From positions 1-28,593 of the forward strand of contig CAKSQS010000032.1 of the NCBI GenBank assembly GCA_934486705.1: a DNA stretch of 28,593 bases, written 5' to 3'. The position numbers and the translations under genes are program-made. Positions 1-8,236 of the stretch are shown here, piece by piece (position 1 is the stretch's first letter; every line of letters starts with the position of its first letter). The notes under the pieces were generated by a model. That model did no database searches and was not told the DNA's origin. It worked only from the letters and a program-made list of their open reading frames with translations. Source of the stretch: an uncultured Eubacteriales bacterium. GTDB lineage: Bacteria; Bacillota; Clostridia; Oscillospirales; Acutalibacteraceae.

Positions 1-921
1 ACGTTTATAGGCAGAATAATATATTTTAAGGACGGCTTGCGCCTTATTGCAAAAAATCCGTTCGGGCTTGGGTATTTGGGCTATTACTACACCGAGCAGT
101 TTAACCAGACCGCCGTTTATTCGGTAAGATATATACATAACGAGCTTTTGCAGCTGCTGCTCGATATAGGCTGGCTGCCCGCCGCTTTTTTCGCTGCCGC
201 ACTTATCGCATCCCTTTTTTCGCGCAAAATAAGCTTTGAAAGAAAAATGATAATTCTTGCCGTGTGCGCGCACGCTATGATGGATTTCGACCTGCAATTC
301 GTAAGCATTTTCATTCTTCTGTGTATGCTTGCCGACAGCGGCGGCGGTAAAGTTTACGAGCTTAGCAGCCGCGCGCTTTCTCTTCCGTTTGCGCTGCTCA
401 TTCCCTTATGCTCATATTTCGGCACGGTTTTCTTACTTTACGGTATTCATAATTACGCCGCGGCAAACAGGCTTTTCCCCCTTTACACCGAGGCAAAAAT
501 ATCTCTGCTTACAAGCGCCGAGGAAACAGGCGAGCTTGATACTTTGGCAGACGATATTTTAAGCCGCAATAAATATGTTGCGGTGGCTTACAGCGCCAAA
601 GCAAAGGCGGCGTATTCAAAGGGCGATTTTAAAAACGTAATTGAATACAAGGAGCAGGCAATAAAATACGCGCCGTACCAAATATCGGAATATAACGAAT
701 ACTGCTATATGCTTATAGTGGGTATTCAACTTTATAACAAAAACGGCGACAGCTACAGCGCAAAATACTGCAAGGAGCATTTGCTTAGCGTTCCGCAAAC
801 GCTTGAAGAGGTAAAGGAAAAAACCGACCCCTTAGCATATAAAATCAAGGATAAGCCCGAGCTTGAGCTTTCAAAGGATATTACCGATTTGACAGCGAGC
901 ATAGGAGGGGCGGAAAAATGA
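1..921 (+). CDS. O-antigen ligase/polymerase-like membrane protein with C-terminal repeat tail (5' truncated)
   Basis: The reading frame is open from base 1, so the N-terminus lies outside the window. The motif NPFGLGY followed by HNELLQLLLDIGW is typical of the late periplasmic/extracellular loop and following helix of the O-antigen ligase / Wzy-like family, which polymerises or transfers surface polysaccharides from a lipid carrier. Further hydrophobic helices follow (around AAFFAAALIASLF, MIILAVCAHAMM and LLIPLCSYFGTVFLLYGI). The last ~150 residues are soluble and helical, with a TPR-like stretch (AYSAKAKAAYSKGDFKNVIE). The stop overlaps the next start (ATGA at 918-921), so it is translationally coupled to the PBP-like lipoprotein. 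In a Gram-positive this would act on a capsule or cell-wall polysaccharide. The family is moderately sure; the substrate is unknown. Confidence 0.75.
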   Translation, partial: TFIGRIIYFKDGLRLIAKNPFGLGYLGYYYTEQFNQTAVYSVRYIHNELLQLLLDIGWLPAAFFAAALIASLFSRKISFERKMIILAVCAHAMMDFDLQFVSIFILLCMLADSGGGKVYELSSRALSLPFALLIPLCSYFGTVFLLYGIHNYAAANRLFPLYTEAKISLLTSAEETGELDTLADDILSRNKYVAVAYSAKAKAAYSKGDFKNVIEYKEQAIKYAPYQISEYNEYCYMLIVGIQLYNKNGDSYSAKYCKEHLLSVPQTLEEVKEKTDPLAYKIKDKPELELSKDITDLTASIGGAEK

Positions 922-2237
922 GAAAACGAATTTTCACCCTTGCGCTGTGCTGTGCGGTAGCCGCGGCGTTTCTTCCGCTTTGCGGCTGCGGCAGCGGCGA
1001 AATAACCTTTCTTGATTCGGGCGGCAAGCCGTTCGGAACATATTCGGGCGAATTTAAGCTGAAGGACGATAAATATTTGCCCTATGCCTCTCTTGCGCTT
1101 AACGAGGCGGAAACCGCGCTCAAAAAGGACGGAAAGCAAATTAAAAAACTTAATTGCAGCATAAAAACGCTGCTTGATACCGAGGCACAGGCGGCGGTTC
1201 AAAAAGCGCTTGAGAATGTGGATGAAGAAAAAATCTACCCCCGCGCCGCCGTTATGAATTTAAAGGGCGGAATTATAGCCGCGGCGGGCGATTACGCCGA
1301 AAAGGACATAAATCCGCTGAGCGCTAAAACCTACCCCGGTTCAACAATTAAGCCGCTTAGCGTTTATACGCCCGCAATCGAAAACGGGCTTATATGCTGG
1401 TCAAGCATGCAAAACGACTCGCCCCTTAAAAAGGTAAAGGGCGAGGACGGCACAGATCACGACTGGCCCGTAAACGCCGACGGCGAATATTCGGAAAAGA
1501 ATGTTACCGTTAAATATTCCTTGCAAAAATCGCTTAATACAACGGCGGTAAAATGGATGAAAAAGCTGACTGTTGAAAAATCAATGGATTTTCTTAAAAA
1601 CAGCTTTGGTCTCCCGCTTAATTCCGAGCGAAAAATTTCTCTGCTTTCATCGGATGAGGAAATTATCGGCAATGTTGCCCTCGGCTATATTGCGGACGGC
1701 GTTTCCCTTACCGATATGGCGGGGTATTACCAGATTTTTGCAAACGGCGGTAAATATACTACCCCCTATACCGTAGAAGAAATAACCGACGCCGGCGGCA
1801 AAACGCTTTACACTGCCGCACCCGAGGAAAAACAGGTAATATCGCCCAAAACGGCGTATATTATGAATCGACTTTTATTAGAGGTAGTATCGCCCGGCGC
1901 TACGGGTAAAAACGCGGCGGTAAGCGGAATAGCGGTAGGCGGCAAGACCGGCACGACCGATAAAAATGCCGATAACTGGTTTGTGGGCTTTACACCCGCA
2001 GTCACCTGCGCGGTGTGGCACGGCGGAGATACCGTTACGGCAAACGGCGCGCCCGAAATATTCGCGGAAATTATCGGCGGGCTTTCCCCGCCCGATAATA
2101 ATTACCCGCATGCTGCGGGCGTTTTGAAACGTATATACTGCGGCGACAGCGGCGGGCTGATAAGCGGCGGCTGCCCCGACCCGCAGGTGGGTTGGTTTGA
2201 TATAAATAATTTACCCGAGCAATGCACAAAACACTGA
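918..2237 (+). CDS. Lipoprotein with a class-A-type PBP transpeptidase domain and no glycosyltransferase domain
   Basis: This 439-residue protein starts with a lipoprotein signal (lipobox LCGC, acylated Cys ~24). After a linker comes a full penicillin-binding transpeptidase domain. It opens with KTLLDTEAQAAVQKAL, the usual entry of the class A PBP transpeptidase fold, and carries SxxK (S142-T-I-K145 in PGSTIKP), SxN (S205-L-N in KSLNTTAVK) and KTG (K343-T-G in GGKTGTTDKNADNWFVGFTP). The C-terminus ends in the Cys-rich tail typical of class A enzymes (CPDPQVGWF...PEQCTKH). All catalytic motifs look intact, so DD-transpeptidase activity is expected at the outer face of the membrane. No GT51 glycosyltransferase domain or N-terminal transmembrane helix of a normal class A PBP is present. 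It is coupled to the ligase-like gene before it and lies 12 bp before the LRR gene. Confidence 0.88.
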   Translation: MRKRIFTLALCCAVAAAFLPLCGCGSGEITFLDSGGKPFGTYSGEFKLKDDKYLPYASLALNEAETALKKDGKQIKKLNCSIKTLLDTEAQAAVQKALENVDEEKIYPRAAVMNLKGGIIAAAGDYAEKDINPLSAKTYPGSTIKPLSVYTPAIENGLICWSSMQNDSPLKKVKGEDGTDHDWPVNADGEYSEKNVTVKYSLQKSLNTTAVKWMKKLTVEKSMDFLKNSFGLPLNSERKISLLSSDEEIIGNVALGYIADGVSLTDMAGYYQIFANGGKYTTPYTVEEITDAGGKTLYTAAPEEKQVISPKTAYIMNRLLLEVVSPGATGKNAAVSGIAVGGKTGTTDKNADNWFVGFTPAVTCAVWHGGDTVTANGAPEIFAEIIGGLSPPDNNYPHAAGVLKRIYCGDSGGLISGGCPDPQVGWFDINNLPEQCTKH

Positions 2238-2249
2238 GGAGGAGATTAA

Positions 2250-5200
2250 ATGAAAAGAACCATGAAACGCGCATTGTCACTTCTTCTGTCCGTTATACTG
2301 TCAATTACGGCTATGTCGGCGGGCATATTCGCCACGGCGGAGGGTGAAGAAATCGATTGGATAGAGGCAGTGGCGCAGTACAAGCTTATTGAAGACGCCG
2401 ATATTTTTTACGAATACGGTTATGCAACTCCCGACCATTATATAACTTCGGATTGCTATGCAACTCCCGGCTCCTATGCAACTCCCGACCGTATTCAGTA
2501 CAGCAAATACCGCATTTACAATGCCGAACCGCTTATAACCGTATATTATAAAAACGGCGAAAGTGAAAGTATTGATTATTGGCAGGCAAGCTTCACAGAC
2601 GACCAGACCGCCGATAATAAATGGGGCATCGGCATACATACCGTTATCGGCAATTACAGGGGTTTTCCATTTACATTTAACGTGGAAGTTGCAGAAAACC
2701 CGATTGAAAGCATAACCGTAAACTCCGGAAAAAAATGCATTGAAGGAATTGACGGCGGCTTTACAACAGACTATAAAGGCAGAACCTGGTTCAGATATTA
2801 CAGTGACAATATGTCAAATATAACCGTCAACTTCAAGGACGGCAGAAGTGTCCCGTACTATTCAATAAATACCAATGAGCTTTTCGGAAGATACTTACAG
2901 TGTAGAACAGAGGATAATCAATCCTACGATAATCAGTGGGGTTTAGGCACACATAAGGTTAAAGCGGAATTTATGGGCAGAACCGCAGAGTACGCTGTGG
3001 AAGTGGTTGAAAACCCGGTTGAAAGTATATCTGTAAAACCCACAGCGTCAGCAAAATGCGTTGAAAATGTTGACGGTGCATGGAATTACTACGAGAATAA
3101 TAAATGGTTTGAATATAGATACTGCATAAGTCACGAAAGTATAATTGTAAACTTCAAAGATAAAAGAAGTATTCCGTTAAATTCAATTGACACGAACACT
3201 GAGTTTGGCGAATATTACGGATTGAGCTATGAGGACAATCAATCTTACGATAATCAGTGGGGTTTAGGAACACATAAAGTTACCGTGGAATTTATGGGCA
3301 GAACCGCAGAGTATGATGTGGAAGTGGTTGAAAACCCGATAGACCGAATAGAGGCAAAGGCAACGAAAGCAATTTCGGAAAATATTGACGGTTGGTGGGA
3401 ATATTCGGAAAACGGAAAATGGTTCAGATATGACCTGAACGCCTGTAAACCGATAATCACGGTATACTATAAAAACGGCGACTATTGCGATGCACAATAC
3501 ATAGAAAGAAACTTAAGTATAAACGACGGTCAAAGCGCGGAAACCCCATGGACGGTCGGCGAAAACACGGTTACCGTTTCATATATGGGAGTAACCACCG
3601 CTTTCGGCGTATCGGTTGAAGAATATACCGCCGGAACCGAGTTCGGCTTTGTTGAGGAAAACGGAAAGATATACATAACGAATTATTACGGCAGTAATAC
3701 GGACGTTATTATTCCTGCCGCAATTGACGGGAAGCCCGTAGTCGGCATAACGGATTTAAAAAACAAAAATGGTGTCGGCGCCAAAAATATTATTTCGTTA
3801 ACGATTCCCGACAGTGTTACATCCGTTACAGCCGCCGCCTTTTACTCATTGTCAAATCTCGAAACACTAACGCTCGGTTCGGGTATTAAAAATTTAAAAT
3901 CGCAAGTTTTTACGTATTGCACACGGCTTTCAAAAATAAATGTGAGCCCGAATAATGCGAATTACGTTTCGGAAAACGGCGTTGTTTTTACAAAGGATAA
4001 AACCGCGGTTGTGGCATATCCGCTGGGAAGAACAGAAGATTTTGCACTGCCTAAGGAAACGACCGATATTTCAATATTCTCCGAATATCCGTTTAACTCC
4101 GTTAATATTATCGTGCCCGATAACAGCGACGGATTTATAAAAGAAGGCGGCATAACCTACAGTATAGATATGAGCGCCGTAATTTCCTGCGACAGGGAAA
4201 AGAGCGGATTTTACAATATGCCGTCCACCGTAACAAGGATATACGACGGCGCTTTCGGCGGCTGTGAAAAAATAACGGGCATCCGTTTTTCAAATAAGAT
4301 AACGTCGATCACTTATCAGGCGTTTGCAGGTTGTTCGTCGCTTCTAAGCGTTGAACTGCCCTCGTCGCTTAAAACAATAGAAGACAAAGCATTTTTAGAT
4401 TGCACAGATATACAGGAACTGAATTTCCCCGAGGGTCTTGAAAAAATAGGCAATTCGGCATTTGAAAACAATACAAATCTTAAAAAAATCAATATTCCCT
4501 CATCGCTGCGTACTATAGAAACCGGCGCTTTTTCAAGCACGGCGATATCCGAATTGACCGTACCCCCGACTCTTGAAAAAATAGGTTACGGCGCTTTTTC
4601 AGGATGTACCTCGCTTGTAAAGCTTACATTGCCGCAAAGCAATTTAGTGATTGCGGGCGAAGCATTTTCCGGTTGCGGAATTGAAGAATTGACTATTCCC
4701 GCAAAGCTTGAACTTGCAGGTCCGGGAATATTCCAAGGCAACAAAAGCTTAAAGAAAGTCACGATTGAAACGGGGCAAACATTGGCGGAGGATATTTTCA
4801 CCTACTGCTCCGCTCTTCAAAGCGTAACCTTACCAAACGGACTTGGGTCTATAGCAAAGGGGGCATTCAGCGAATGCAAAAGCCTGAAAAATATCAATCT
4901 GCCCTTATCCCTTAAAGAAATTGAGGACAGCGCATTCTTTGAATCCGGATTAACTTCAATTGATATTCCCGATTCGGTTGAATACATAGGCGACTCTGCA
5001 TTTAAACAATGCGAAATAACAAAGGTTCGTTTACCCAAGTCTCTCAAATCAACAGGTAAATACATATTTGCCCACTGCCCGATAACGGAAATTGATTTCA
5101 ACGGCTATTCAAAATCCGATTATTGCGCATTTTTCGGAACGGCAATAAAAGAGCTTGTTTTGCCCGACAGCGTAACCACTATCGCTTACCGCTCATTTGC

Positions 5201-6728
5201 CGACTGCTCGGAGCTTATTAAAATTGAAATACCCGATACCGTTATATCAATCGAGGCAAACTCGTTTGAAAACACCGCGTGGGAAAAAGCTCAGGCAAAC
5301 GGTGCGCTCTACCTTAACAAGGCTCTTTATCTCTATAAAGGCAGCTTGAAGGATTCCGACCGCACCTTAAAGGTTAAGGACGGAACAAAAATAATCTCCT
5401 CATACTGGGCTTATTATTCCGATCCTTCGGTAAAAACAGGCCTTTCTGCGGTTATTCTTCCGAACAGCTTTGAAAGGATAGATAATTATTCCTTCGCAGG
5501 CTGCCGCGCGCTCCGCGAAATAAATCTTCCCGATAGGCTTTGCCGCATAGGAGACAGAGCATTTGGGGGCTGCGACGGAATTAAAAAATTGTATTTGCCC
5601 TCGGCGCTTACAGAAATCGGCAAAAGCGCCTTTGCGGGCTGTACATCTCTTACGGAAATTACCGTTTCGCCCGATAACCCGAATTACAGCAGCATAGACG
5701 GCGTGCTTTACGATAAAAGCGGCAAAACGCTTATATCCTGCCCCGCAGGAAAAACAGGGGAGCTTGTAATACCCGAAGGCGTGGAAGCTATTGCCGATTT
5801 TGCTTTTGACCATTGCAAAAACCTTTCTAAAGTGATTATTCCCGAGTCTGTAACAAATATAGGTAAATATGCAATAGGATATGACAAAATCGATATAACA
5901 GTAAGGCAATATGAATTAGAGCGTAACAGCATATACGGTTATAGCGGTTATTCGATCCGGCACGAAGCTTTAAAAAATAATTACAACACTGTTTTTGAAA
6001 CAAAGAGCAAAACGGTTAAAAGCTACATTGATAATATCGCAGCCGAAAAATGCAATACGCACCGCTTTACACAATGGCTAACAATAAAAGAGCCGACCTG
6101 CGAGCTTTCGGGCGAAGAAGTTAAGGTGTGTAATGTATGCGAGTCTTATATTACACGTGAAACCGACCCTAAGGGTCACAGCTATTCGGGTGAATATATT
6201 GTGGATAAAACCCCCACCTGCACCGAAGACGGTCAGATTTCAAAGCGCTGCTCTGATTGCGGAATATTAGTACCCGACAGTGTAATAATCATAAAAGCCA
6301 CCGGTCATAAATTCGGTAATTGGACTACCGTAAAGACCCCGAGCTGCTGTTTCGACGGCGAAAAGGTGCGCGAATGTGAGGTTTGCCGCACTAAAGAAAC
6401 CGAAATTTTACCCGCCGAGCACCGCAGGGGGCTTTGGTACTGGGTAATAGAGCCGCAAAAGAACAACGGCACAGGCTTTAAGAGCGCCGACTGCGAGGAT
6501 TGCCACGAAAAGCGTATTGAAACCGTTCAGGCAACCGAGCTTGATAATGTGGGCGACCTTAACAATGATAATGCAATTAACATTAAGGACATTATAAACA
6601 TTAAAAAGCTGCTTGCAGAGCCATACGCATACAAGCGCGAGGCGGACCTGAACCGCGACGGCAGCCTTAACTCTGCGGATATGGCAATTCTAAGGCAGTA
6701 TTTACTGTCAATTTTGAAATCACTTTGA
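2250..6728 (+). CDS. BspA-like LRR surface protein with C-CxxC-H modules and C-terminal dockerin
   Basis: A secreted protein of 1492 residues. The start has a strong GAGGAGGA site just upstream (2236-2243); Met5 is a weaker alternative. Visible in order: signal peptide (1 to ~31); a low-complexity segment with three YATP repeats (~57-80); four related Ig-like repeats (~85-455) with the recurring TVxFxGRTAEYxVEVVENP pattern; BspA-type LRR_5 repeats (~465-1210; units like IPDSVTSIGDSAFxGC); three C...CxxC...H modules plus a fourth Cys-only remnant (~1265-1430); and a type I dockerin (~1432-1492) with two calcium loops (DLNNDNAINIKD and DLNRDGSLNSAD). The dockerin predicts docking onto a cohesin-bearing scaffold. 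The LRR and Ig-like parts suggest adhesion or glycan/host contact, but no enzyme domain is visible. It is the last gene of the envelope operon; no clear terminator follows. Confidence 0.88.
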   Translation: MKRTMKRALSLLLSVILSITAMSAGIFATAEGEEIDWIEAVAQYKLIEDADIFYEYGYATPDHYITSDCYATPGSYATPDRIQYSKYRIYNAEPLITVYYKNGESESIDYWQASFTDDQTADNKWGIGIHTVIGNYRGFPFTFNVEVAENPIESITVNSGKKCIEGIDGGFTTDYKGRTWFRYYSDNMSNITVNFKDGRSVPYYSINTNELFGRYLQCRTEDNQSYDNQWGLGTHKVKAEFMGRTAEYAVEVVENPVESISVKPTASAKCVENVDGAWNYYENNKWFEYRYCISHESIIVNFKDKRSIPLNSIDTNTEFGEYYGLSYEDNQSYDNQWGLGTHKVTVEFMGRTAEYDVEVVENPIDRIEAKATKAISENIDGWWEYSENGKWFRYDLNACKPIITVYYKNGDYCDAQYIERNLSINDGQSAETPWTVGENTVTVSYMGVTTAFGVSVEEYTAGTEFGFVEENGKIYITNYYGSNTDVIIPAAIDGKPVVGITDLKNKNGVGAKNIISLTIPDSVTSVTAAAFYSLSNLETLTLGSGIKNLKSQVFTYCTRLSKINVSPNNANYVSENGVVFTKDKTAVVAYPLGRTEDFALPKETTDISIFSEYPFNSVNIIVPDNSDGFIKEGGITYSIDMSAVISCDREKSGFYNMPSTVTRIYDGAFGGCEKITGIRFSNKITSITYQAFAGCSSLLSVELPSSLKTIEDKAFLDCTDIQELNFPEGLEKIGNSAFENNTNLKKINIPSSLRTIETGAFSSTAISELTVPPTLEKIGYGAFSGCTSLVKLTLPQSNLVIAGEAFSGCGIEELTIPAKLELAGPGIFQGNKSLKKVTIETGQTLAEDIFTYCSALQSVTLPNGLGSIAKGAFSECKSLKNINLPLSLKEIEDSAFFESGLTSIDIPDSVEYIGDSAFKQCEITKVRLPKSLKSTGKYIFAHCPITEIDFNGYSKSDYCAFFGTAIKELVLPDSVTTIAYRSFADCSELIKIEIPDTVISIEANSFENTAWEKAQANGALYLNKALYLYKGSLKDSDRTLKVKDGTKIISSYWAYYSDPSVKTGLSAVILPNSFERIDNYSFAGCRALREINLPDRLCRIGDRAFGGCDGIKKLYLPSALTEIGKSAFAGCTSLTEITVSPDNPNYSSIDGVLYDKSGKTLISCPAGKTGELVIPEGVEAIADFAFDHCKNLSKVIIPESVTNIGKYAIGYDKIDITVRQYELERNSIYGYSGYSIRHEALKNNYNTVFETKSKTVKSYIDNIAAEKCNTHRFTQWLTIKEPTCELSGEEVKVCNVCESYITRETDPKGHSYSGEYIVDKTPTCTEDGQISKRCSDCGILVPDSVIIIKATGHKFGNWTTVKTPSCCFDGEKVRECEVCRTKETEILPAEHRRGLWYWVIEPQKNNGTGFKSADCEDCHEKRIETVQATELDNVGDLNNDNAINIKDIINIKKLLAEPYAYKREADLNRDGSLNSADMAILRQYLLSILKSL
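2421..2490 (+). repeat. Three short coding repeats (YATP)
   Basis: The string TATGCAACTCCCG occurs at 2421, 2457 and 2475 and encodes YATP three times within 70 bp, near the mature N-terminus of the LRR protein. It is a small in-frame repeat of the kind that can expand or contract. Confidence 0.7.
2690..3345 (+). repeat. Near-identical Ig-like repeat units inside the LRR gene
   Basis: Two successive units of about 320 bp share long nearly identical DNA stretches. Examples are the segment coding DNQSYDNQWGLGTHKV (around 2917-2965 and 3235-3283) and the segment coding EFMGRTAEY...VEVVENP (around 2968-3018 and 3288-3338). Flanking units before and after are more diverged. This indicates recent tandem duplication within the gene. 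Confidence 0.75.
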
Positions 6729-6748
6729 TTTTATATTATTCCGTATGC

Positions 6749-6777
6749 TTGACAATTCTGAGAAAACAGGGTATACT
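6749..6777 (+). promoter_or_regulatory. Consensus sigma-A promoter of the metal-binding lipoprotein gene
   Basis: The -35 box TTGACA (6749-6754) and -10 box TATACT (6772-6777) are separated by exactly 17 bp. Transcription would start near 6784, inside the inverted repeat that follows. It lies 20 bp after the stop of the LRR gene and gives the next two genes their own transcript. Confidence 0.85.
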
Positions 6778-6778
6778 A

Positions 6779-6799
6779 ATTTGCAAGTGAGTTGCAAAT
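6779..6799. promoter_or_regulatory. Perfect 8-5-8 inverted repeat overlapping the transcription start (putative metal-repressor operator)
   Basis: ATTTGCAA (6779-6786) and TTGCAAAT (6792-6799) form a perfect inverted repeat around a 5-bp spacer, starting 2 bp after the -10 box. This position fits repression by a dimeric regulator. The adjacent gene is a metal-binding lipoprotein, so a Fur/Zur-like or DtxR-like repressor is the natural inference, but the regulator cannot be identified here. A near copy lies at 14571-14591 before the second LRR gene. Confidence 0.65.
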
Positions 6800-6815
6800 C
6801 GGAGTTGTATACGGA

Positions 6816-7766
6816 ATGAAACGCATTATTAAATATTTCCTAACGGCGACGGTGAGCGTCGCCGTTATTCTTTTGTCAGTCGGCTGCGGCGCGCCGAGTG
6901 TGAAAAAGGGCGGTAAGCTTAACGTGCTCTGTACGGTTTTTCCGCTTTACGATTGGGCGCGGAATATTGCGGGGAACGCCGCCGAGGTATCGCTGCTTAA
7001 CGAAAACGGGGCGGATATGCACAGCTATCAGCCCACTGCGGCGGATATTGTACGGCTTAACACCTGCGATGTGCTGATATACACCGGCGGGGAGTCCGAA
7101 GAGTGGGTGACCGAGGTTACAAAATCGTTTGAGAACAAAGAATCAAGGGTGCTTAACCTCATTGAGCTTTTTGGCGAAAGAGCCGTGCCCGAGCGCGAGG
7201 AGGGCACTGAAACCCGCCGAAACGGGGAAGAAACCGACGAGCACATATGGCTCTCGCTTAAAAACGCCGAAATTCTTACCGATAAAATCACTGCGGCACT
7301 TGCCAAGGCAGACAGTGAGAACTCGGATATTTACAAAGCTAACGCCGCGGAATACTCCGAAAGGCTTACAGCCTTGGACGAAAATTATACCGAGACTCTA
7401 AAAAACGCAAAGCATAAAACGCTTATTTTTGCCGACCGTTTTCCTTTCAGGTATTTAGCGGACGATTACGGGCTTAACTGCTACGCCGCGTTTCCCGGCT
7501 GCTCTGCAGAGACCGAGGCAAGCTTTGAAACAATAGCCTTTCTTGCGAAAAAAGCGGATGAAAACGGCGACTGCATTTTCGTAACCGAGACATCCGACCT
7601 CGGCATAGCAAAAACGGTGAATAACAGCACCGCAAAGAAAAACAAAAAAATCATTATACTTGACAGTATGCAATCGGTAAAGAAAAAAGACATAAAAAGC
7701 GGCGTGACCTATATTTCGGTAATGGAGAAAAATCTCGAAAAATTAAAAGAGGGCTTGTTAAAATGA
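6816..7766 (+). CDS. Zinc/manganese-type ABC transporter substrate-binding lipoprotein (ZnuA/TroA family)
   Basis: The chosen start is the ATG at 6816, after GGAG (6801-6804). An upstream in-frame TTG at 6792 lies inside the operator and is rejected. The 316-residue protein has a lipoprotein signal (SVGC, Cys ~24) and the cluster A-I metal-binding fold: NVLCTVFPLYDWARNIAG at the start, ligand His69 in GADMHSYQPTAADI, and His143 in DEHIWLSLKNA. The usual third-His motif is replaced by ADRFPFRYLADDYGL (Asp207 region), and a late acidic site ETSDLGIAKTV follows. The loop before His143 is acidic/Arg-rich rather than His-rich. It should capture Zn2+ or a related metal at the outer membrane face for an ABC importer. 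No permease or ATPase gene is in the window. Its stop overlaps the next start (ATGA). Confidence 0.88.
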   Translation: MKRIIKYFLTATVSVAVILLSVGCGAPSVKKGGKLNVLCTVFPLYDWARNIAGNAAEVSLLNENGADMHSYQPTAADIVRLNTCDVLIYTGGESEEWVTEVTKSFENKESRVLNLIELFGERAVPEREEGTETRRNGEETDEHIWLSLKNAEILTDKITAALAKADSENSDIYKANAAEYSERLTALDENYTETLKNAKHKTLIFADRFPFRYLADDYGLNCYAAFPGCSAETEASFETIAFLAKKADENGDCIFVTETSDLGIAKTVNNSTAKKNKKIIILDSMQSVKKKDIKSGVTYISVMEKNLEKLKEGLLK

Positions 7767-8236
7767 TCGTGCACAACATACCCCCGCTGTATAACAAAAA
7801 TTCCGAAACCCTTATTTTAGGCAGCTTTCCGTCGGTAAAATCGCGCGAGGCGGAATTTTTCTACGGACACCCGCAAAACCGCTTTTGGCGCGTGCTGGCG
7901 GGCGTGTTTTGCTGCGATGTGCCGCAAACTATCGAAGAAAAGAAAAGGTTAGTGCTTGAAAATCGGCTTGCGCTGTGGGATGTTATAGCCGAGTGCGAAA
8001 TTATCGGCTCTGCCGATACAAGCATTAAAAACGTAAAACCGAACGATATTTCCGAAATAATAAAAAACTCCGCCGTAAGCCGTATATTCGTAAACGGCAG
8101 AACAGCGGAGAAATACTATATTCGTTATATCGAAAAGCAGCTCGGGCAAAAGGCGATATGCCTGCCGTCAACCAGCCCCGCAAACGCGGCTTGGTCGCTT
8201 GATAGGCTGATCGACACGTGGCGCGTCATTCGGTAG
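7763..8236 (+). CDS. DNA-deoxyinosine glycosylase-like protein (uracil-DNA glycosylase superfamily, family 6-like)
   Basis: A 157-residue single-domain protein. The N-terminal motif LGSFPSVKSRE (19-29) is followed by FFYGHPQNRFW (32-42), where Asn39 matches the position of the key Asn of the hypoxanthine-DNA glycosylase (HDG) family. The C-terminal DNA-binding motif is LPSTSPANA (134-142). The expected role is removal of deaminated purines (hypoxanthine), and possibly mismatched bases, in base excision repair. It is translationally coupled (ATGA) to the metal-binding lipoprotein, with no obvious functional link. Its last 11 bp overlap the 3' end of the convergent AraC gene. Mug-like mismatch glycosylase is an alternative name, but the motifs fit family 6 better. 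Confidence 0.82.
   Translation: MIVHNIPPLYNKNSETLILGSFPSVKSREAEFFYGHPQNRFWRVLAGVFCCDVPQTIEEKKRLVLENRLALWDVIAECEIIGSADTSIKNVKPNDISEIIKNSAVSRIFVNGRTAEKYYIRYIEKQLGQKAICLPSTSPANAAWSLDRLIDTWRVIR

Noticed and set aside
6792..6815. TTG start for the metal-binding lipoprotein
   Set aside because: It lies within the inverted repeat and near the transcription start; the ATG at 6816 has a ribosome binding site and gives a proper signal peptide.
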